From the NCBI GenBank assembly GCA_000196815.1, contig FP929003.1, positions 3,991,501 to 4,055,500 of the forward strand: a DNA stretch of 64,000 bases, in the 5' to 3' direction. Under the pieces are notes generated by a model, which worked only from the letters and a program-made list of their open reading frames with translations, ran no database searches and was not told the origin of the DNA. This document shows positions 62,818 through 64,000 of this stretch, one piece after another. Position numbers and translations under genes: made by a program. Numbering within the stretch: the first letter of the stretch is position 1; each line of letters begins with the position of its first letter. This DNA is from Nitrospira defluvii. Lineage in GTDB: Bacteria > Nitrospirota > Nitrospiria > Nitrospirales > Nitrospiraceae.

Positions 62818-63341
62818 GACAACACAGACAGGCCGACATACCGAGGATTGGCCCGGATCGTGCGAACGCGAACCTCTTTCTCCTGCCCTCCCATGGTCCG
62901 GAAGATTGCACGCGCCTCGATCGTCGCCAGGCTCGCCCCGGCCGGCTCGTGGCCGCGATTCAGTTCCACTGTCCAGACAAGCCGGATGTTGGACTGGGTG
63001 GCACTGGCCGTGAAGATGCCGTCGCCGTTCGTCTGATCATCCTGCAAGCCATCGTCGTGCATGATAGACTCCTCTATTCCGTCTTGATCCACGTCATCCA
63101 TCAACAACCGCTCCCACGCCACACTCCGCTTCGCCTCCAGACGTGATTCAACGAGCGCCAGCGCGGTCGTCGTCAACGCGCCGCGCTGCAGGCCACGCTC
63201 AGCCCATTCACACATGCCGATCGTCCCGATCACGCCGATCGACAACACCACCAACGCCACCATGCTCTCCACGAGGGTGAACCCTTCGGCACTCATCAAC
63301 GCAGATCGTCGCGTCACAAGATTCGGCTCACATTGTGTCAT
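62814..63341 (-). CDS. Minor pilin PilV-like (first set)
   Basis: 175 aa. SAEGFTLVESMVALVVLSIG gives the prepilin site and Glu +5. The rest is globular, with an Asp-rich turn MDDVDQDGIEES. Overlaps the FimT-like stop and the PilW-like start by four bases each, so translation is coupled. Confidence 0.85.
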   Translation of the reverse strand: MTQCEPNLVTRRSALMSAEGFTLVESMVALVVLSIGVIGTIGMCEWAERGLQRGALTTTALALVESRLEAKRSVAWERLLMDDVDQDGIEESIMHDDGLQDDQTNGDGIFTASATQSNIRLVWTVELNRGHEPAGASLATIEARAIFRTMGGQEKEVRVRTIRANPRYVGLSVLS

Positions 63342-63772
63342 GACAAGGTCACCCGTCCGGTGATGCTCACCGTGATCTGATGTGGCGCACGACGACCATC
63401 GACCAGGACCAGGGTAGTCGCCGTGGCCGAACGACCGCTGGGCTGAAATATGAGTTCGGGTTTCGTCGTCATCGACTCAACCGTCGTGCCCTTGTGACGG
63501 AACTCATACCGGCGCAGCAGGCTTGCGCTACAGTCCATGCATTCCGTGCGCAATTCAGACTGTTCCACATCCACGACTACTCGAATACGCTCATGGCGAG
63601 CCATCGCCAATTGCCGCGCCATGCGCAACTCCGATCCAATCTCCACCATCACCGCGCGCTGTTGATGTTTCGCGGCAAGGGCGGCCCATCCAGGCACACT
63701 CACGCCCACCACAATCCCGATGATCGCAACCACCGTACAGAGCTCTACAAGACTCCCGCCACGTTCGTTCAT
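63338..63772 (-). CDS. Minor pilin FimT/GspH-like (first set)
   Basis: 144 aa from ATG 63772 (AAAGGAG upstream). MNERGGSLVELCTVVAIIGI is the prepilin helix with Glu +5, then VGVSVPGWAALAAKHQQRAV and MARQLAMARHERIRVVVDVE as in FimT/GspH. The frame extends to 63988 without support. First gene of the first set. Confidence 0.85.
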   Translation of the reverse strand: MNERGGSLVELCTVVAIIGIVVGVSVPGWAALAAKHQQRAVMVEIGSELRMARQLAMARHERIRVVVDVEQSELRTECMDCSASLLRRYEFRHKGTTVESMTTKPELIFQPSGRSATATTLVLVDGRRAPHQITVSITGRVTLS

Positions 63773-64000
63773 ACCGGCTCCTTTCTGCGAGCGCGTAGAG
63801 CATTTCCAAGTTCCATGCCGCTTCTGATTTCCGACGCTTGCAGAGACAGCGAGCCCGGCGCTTCTACCGGAGTGTCCGGAAAAGCCATAGAAATGTTGAG
63901 GGAATCTGGCGTGAACCGTGGAATGCTGGCTGAGGCAGGACAGAAAAAAACACGCGAACAGTTTTGAACTGTTTCGAATCGGATACACTCCGCCATCCGT
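63773..64000. other. Upstream region at right edge
   Basis: About 230 bases with no gene called. AACAGTT (63957-63963) and AACTGTT (63967-63973) form a hairpin; on the minus strand it is followed by CGCGTGTTTTTTT, so it may terminate a minus-strand gene lying beyond the edge. The promoter of the first pilin set should be here. Confidence 0.4.

Overview
The window reads as a chromosomal segment of a Gram-negative bacterium, most likely a Nitrospira-type member of the Nitrospirota. This rests on moderately high GC, many periplasmic c-type cytochrome and exported proteins, Tat components, an alginate-export-type porin, and the mixture of families present. No 16S gene or nitrite oxidoreductase is in view, so the assignment is inference. 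Gene density is high except for about 13.2-16.9 kb.

Layout: 0-5.3 kb holds the 3' end of typA/bipA, a peroxiredoxin and thioredoxin pair, a secreted SUMF1-type protein, and a MotA/MotB-like pair resembling ZorA/ZorB. 5.6-10.2 kb holds a fused two-domain PTPS/QueD-like protein, a peroxide-response cluster (PerR-like regulator with an operator-like palindrome, rubrerythrin, Fe-S oxidoreductase, DUF3501), and an isolated rfbC. 10.3-13 kb has small genes (a MoaD/ThiS-like protein with a C-terminal tail, HU, a Cys-cluster protein) and two tRNA genes (Arg-CCG, Lys-CTT). 13.2-16.9 kb is an accessory stretch: a broken tyrosine recombinase beside tRNA-Lys, a long near-perfect hairpin, and a run of very small zinc-ribbon and membrane ORFs plus a PilZ protein.

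16.9-19.7 kb is a periplasmic redox cluster (cytochrome c, two DUF1264 paralogues, di-haem peroxidase). 19.9-23.1 kb is a lysine/2-aminoadipate catabolic operon (saccharopine dehydrogenase, ALDH7-type dehydrogenase, VOC protein). 23.2-36.6 kb is mostly housekeeping: RicT-like, EVE, ElyC-like, ThrH, RecQ, porin, TatA/TatB, MidA-like methyltransferase, TSUP transporter. 36.9-41.6 kb carries an ABC-exporter-like protein whose ATPase motifs are all degenerate, then a translationally coupled GT2, lipid-A N-domain and ArnT-like glycosyltransferase operon. 41.6-46.8 kb has PAP2, a PD40 propeller protein, an M1-type peptidase and a double-receiver response regulator. 47-49.5 kb is phoH-ybeY-ftsY.

49.6-63.8 kb is a type IV pilus minor-pilin region on the minus strand. 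It has two complete FimT-PilV-PilW-PilX sets. The first is followed by a PilB-type ATPase. The second is followed by a small exported protein, a 1474-residue PilY1 and a coupled Ig-like lipoprotein. The best candidates for something not fully described are the ZorAB-like pair without known Zorya effectors, the motif-less ABC protein, the hairpin and small zinc-ribbon accessory stretch, the tailed MoaD-like protein, and the VOC protein in the lysine operon.
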